Positions 62,646 through 64,000 of a DNA stretch of 64,000 bases are shown here, piece by piece. The position numbers and the translations under genes were made by a program. Position 1 is the first letter of the stretch. Every line of letters begins with the position of its first letter. Below the pieces are notes generated by a model. The model ran no database searches and had not been told where the DNA came from. It saw only the letters and a list, made by a program, of their open reading frames with translations. The DNA comes from Alkaliphilus metalliredigens QYMF (lineage in GTDB: Bacteria; Bacillota; Clostridia; Peptostreptococcales; Natronincolaceae), in assembly GCF_000016985.1 (NCBI RefSeq), contig NC_009633.1, positions 992,001 through 1,056,000 on the forward strand. The letters are read 5' to 3'.

Positions 62646-63953
62646 ATGAGTAAAAAAGCATTAACACAATCTAAGCCAGTATCCTCTTCTGGATTTTATG
62701 GATGGGTAATTGTAGGGATTGCTGCCCTAGGGCTTTTCTTTTCCGGTCCAGGTCAAACCTATTCCGTGTCTATTTTTATTAACTCATATGTAGAAGACTT
62801 TGGCTGGAGTCGATCTCAAGTTTCAAGTTATTACTCCATGGCTACATTATTGGCAGGATTGTTACTGCCCTTGATTGGAAGAGCCATTGACGCTGCTGGA
62901 CATAGAAGGCTAATCACCATTATTTCTACGCTATTGGGAATGACCTGTCTGTGGATGAGCTTTATTAATCAACCCATGATGCTTTTCATCGGATTCATTA
63001 TGCTTAGATTATTTGGCCAAGGCTCCATGACGTTGATCCCTTCCACTCTTGTGCCTCAATGGTTTGTAAGGCATAGGGGAAAAGCCTTAAGTTTAATGGC
63101 TATCGGGGGAGTGGTGGGTTCTGGCCTTTTACCTCCTCTAAATAATTGGTTGATCACCTATATGGGTGCAGGCTTTGCATGGCGCGTTTGGGCTGTTTTA
63201 TTAATAGGCGTGATGGCCCCTCTAGGGTGGCACTTCGTAAGAAATCAACCAGAGGATATGGGGGAGGTTCCCGATGGTAATAAACAACTTGAAGATGAAA
63301 ATAGTGACCTAAGGTATGTGACTAGGATTTCAACCAGTGAAATATCTTGGACTTTAAAAGAGGCCATGAAAACCAGGGCCTTTTGGTTCATGCTTTTTTG
63401 CATGGTGGTACCCTCTATGATTAATACGGGAATCACCTTCCATATGGTCTCCATTATGGAGACAAAGGGATTTTCTTCTTCATTTGCTGCCTGGATTTTG
63501 AGTATCGTTGCCATGACACAGTTTCCATTAACATTTGTGGCTGGATATGTGGTGGATAAAGTGAAAATTCGATATGTAAAAGGAGTTAATTTTGTTGTTT
63601 TTTTAGGGGCTATGGCGATGCTTTTATATAGTCAATCTAATTATTCCTTAGTTATTTACGCTGTGGTTCACGGAATATTTGTGGCCTTCGACTCTGTCAG
63701 TACAGGGGTTCTATGGCCTAATTATTTTGGGAAAAAAAACTTAGGAAGCATTCGTGGATTTGCCATGACGGCCATGGTTATTGGTTCAGCATTAGGGCCA
63801 TTACCCTTTGGTTATGCCTATGATCTCTTTAATGGTTATTGGGAAATCCTATTGCTTATGATGACTTTTCCTATATTAGCCAGTGTAGCAGCACTACTTT
63901 CTCCAGCGCCTAAGTACAAAGAAGAAAATGCTAAGATAGACTCAAATATATAA
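62646..63953 (+). CDS. MFS transporter (oxalate/formate antiporter-like)
   Basis: 435 aa from ATG 62646 (TGGGGGAAA upstream); an earlier GTG reading would cover the hairpin. About 12 TM helices with a central loop (about 195-225). Features: FFSGPGQTYSVSIFINSYVEDFGWSRSQVS at the N-terminus (shown here only as a position marker, residues 29-58), GRAIDAAGHR after helix 2, and GYVVDKVKIRYVKG after helix 8. Resembles the OFA (oxalate/formate) group of the MFS; substrate unknown. Confidence 0.82.
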   Translation: MSKKALTQSKPVSSSGFYGWVIVGIAALGLFFSGPGQTYSVSIFINSYVEDFGWSRSQVSSYYSMATLLAGLLLPLIGRAIDAAGHRRLITIISTLLGMTCLWMSFINQPMMLFIGFIMLRLFGQGSMTLIPSTLVPQWFVRHRGKALSLMAIGGVVGSGLLPPLNNWLITYMGAGFAWRVWAVLLIGVMAPLGWHFVRNQPEDMGEVPDGNKQLEDENSDLRYVTRISTSEISWTLKEAMKTRAFWFMLFCMVVPSMINTGITFHMVSIMETKGFSSSFAAWILSIVAMTQFPLTFVAGYVVDKVKIRYVKGVNFVVFLGAMAMLLYSQSNYSLVIYAVVHGIFVAFDSVSTGVLWPNYFGKKNLGSIRGFAMTAMVIGSALGPLPFGYAYDLFNGYWEILLLMMTFPILASVAALLSPAPKYKEENAKIDSNI

Positions 63954-64000
63954 ATTAATTTGTATATTTAAAAATATATAGCTTGCTGATTTTACTGATA

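Overview
The window comes from a low-GC, spore-forming, strictly anaerobic Firmicute. The evidence is Gram-positive Shine-Dalgarno sites, TTG/GTG starts, a GerM-type lipoprotein, class III fructose bisphosphatase, UGA-encoded selenoproteins, and clostridial glycerol and TRAP gene sets. The gene content (respiratory arsenate reductase linked to acr3, arsD and split arsA, plus selenoproteins) resembles Alkaliphilus. That assignment is inference from remembered gene content, not from a search.

Layout. 1-4.4 kb: housekeeping run (end of a cell-wall amidase, UPF0316 membrane protein, GerMN lipoprotein, rph, rdgB, yfcE-like phosphodiesterase). 4.6-5.3 kb: seven tRNA genes (Gly, Arg, His, His, Gln, Arg, Arg) behind consensus promoters. 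5.27-17.05 kb: an 11.8-kb integrated element bounded by a 46-bp direct repeat of the 3' part of tRNA-Arg(TCG). It carries a wrecked tyrosine integrase that is itself split by a 383-bp inverted-repeat mini-element, istA and hsdR remnants, a complete IS200/IS605 element with tnpA and tnpB, and a 1948-aa S-layer-anchored GLUG-repeat protein. 17.5-20.6 kb: a large Cache/HAMP/PAS/GGDEF/HD-GYP protein. 20.9 kb: a small membrane protein behind a Fur-like box. 21.5-25.5 kb: a TRAP transporter and HAD phosphatase behind a sigma-A promoter and two cre-like sites. 25.6-28.8 kb: a glycerol-3-phosphate dehydrogenase-type triad behind a structured leader. 28.9-34.5 kb: mgtC, fbp, a DUF5714 selenoprotein, a LysR regulator and a DUF1858 protein.

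34.6-51.7 kb is a 17-kb arsenic island, all on the + strand: arsR, a CC/Se-motif selenoprotein with in-frame TGA, arsC, acr3, arsD, two half-size arsA genes, a radical SAM protein, mobA, arrA, arrB, a TorD-like chaperone, an iron-sulfur protein, tatA, two MoeA/MogA-type genes, mobB, a second tatA, tatC and fdhD. ArrA carries every arsenate-pocket and molybdenum-ligand residue I know for the family. The island therefore joins detoxification (ArsC/Acr3/ArsDA) to arsenate respiration, together with most of the cofactor-insertion and Tat-export machinery that ArrA needs. No ArrC/NrfD-type membrane anchor is present.

51.8-62.5 kb is a diverged tandem duplication. Two polynucleotide phosphorylase genes are almost identical over 2.15 kb but diverged at their 3' ends. 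Each copy is followed by different survivors of an ancestral set (Nudix hydrolase, methyltransferase, excisionase-type HTH protein). A palindrome, ATTATAA-N4-TTATAAT, occurs five times between these genes. At four of the sites it lies exactly 8 bp downstream of a -10 box, which looks like a shared operator. A HelD-type helicase gene and two small genes lie between the units. The window ends in an MFS transporter.
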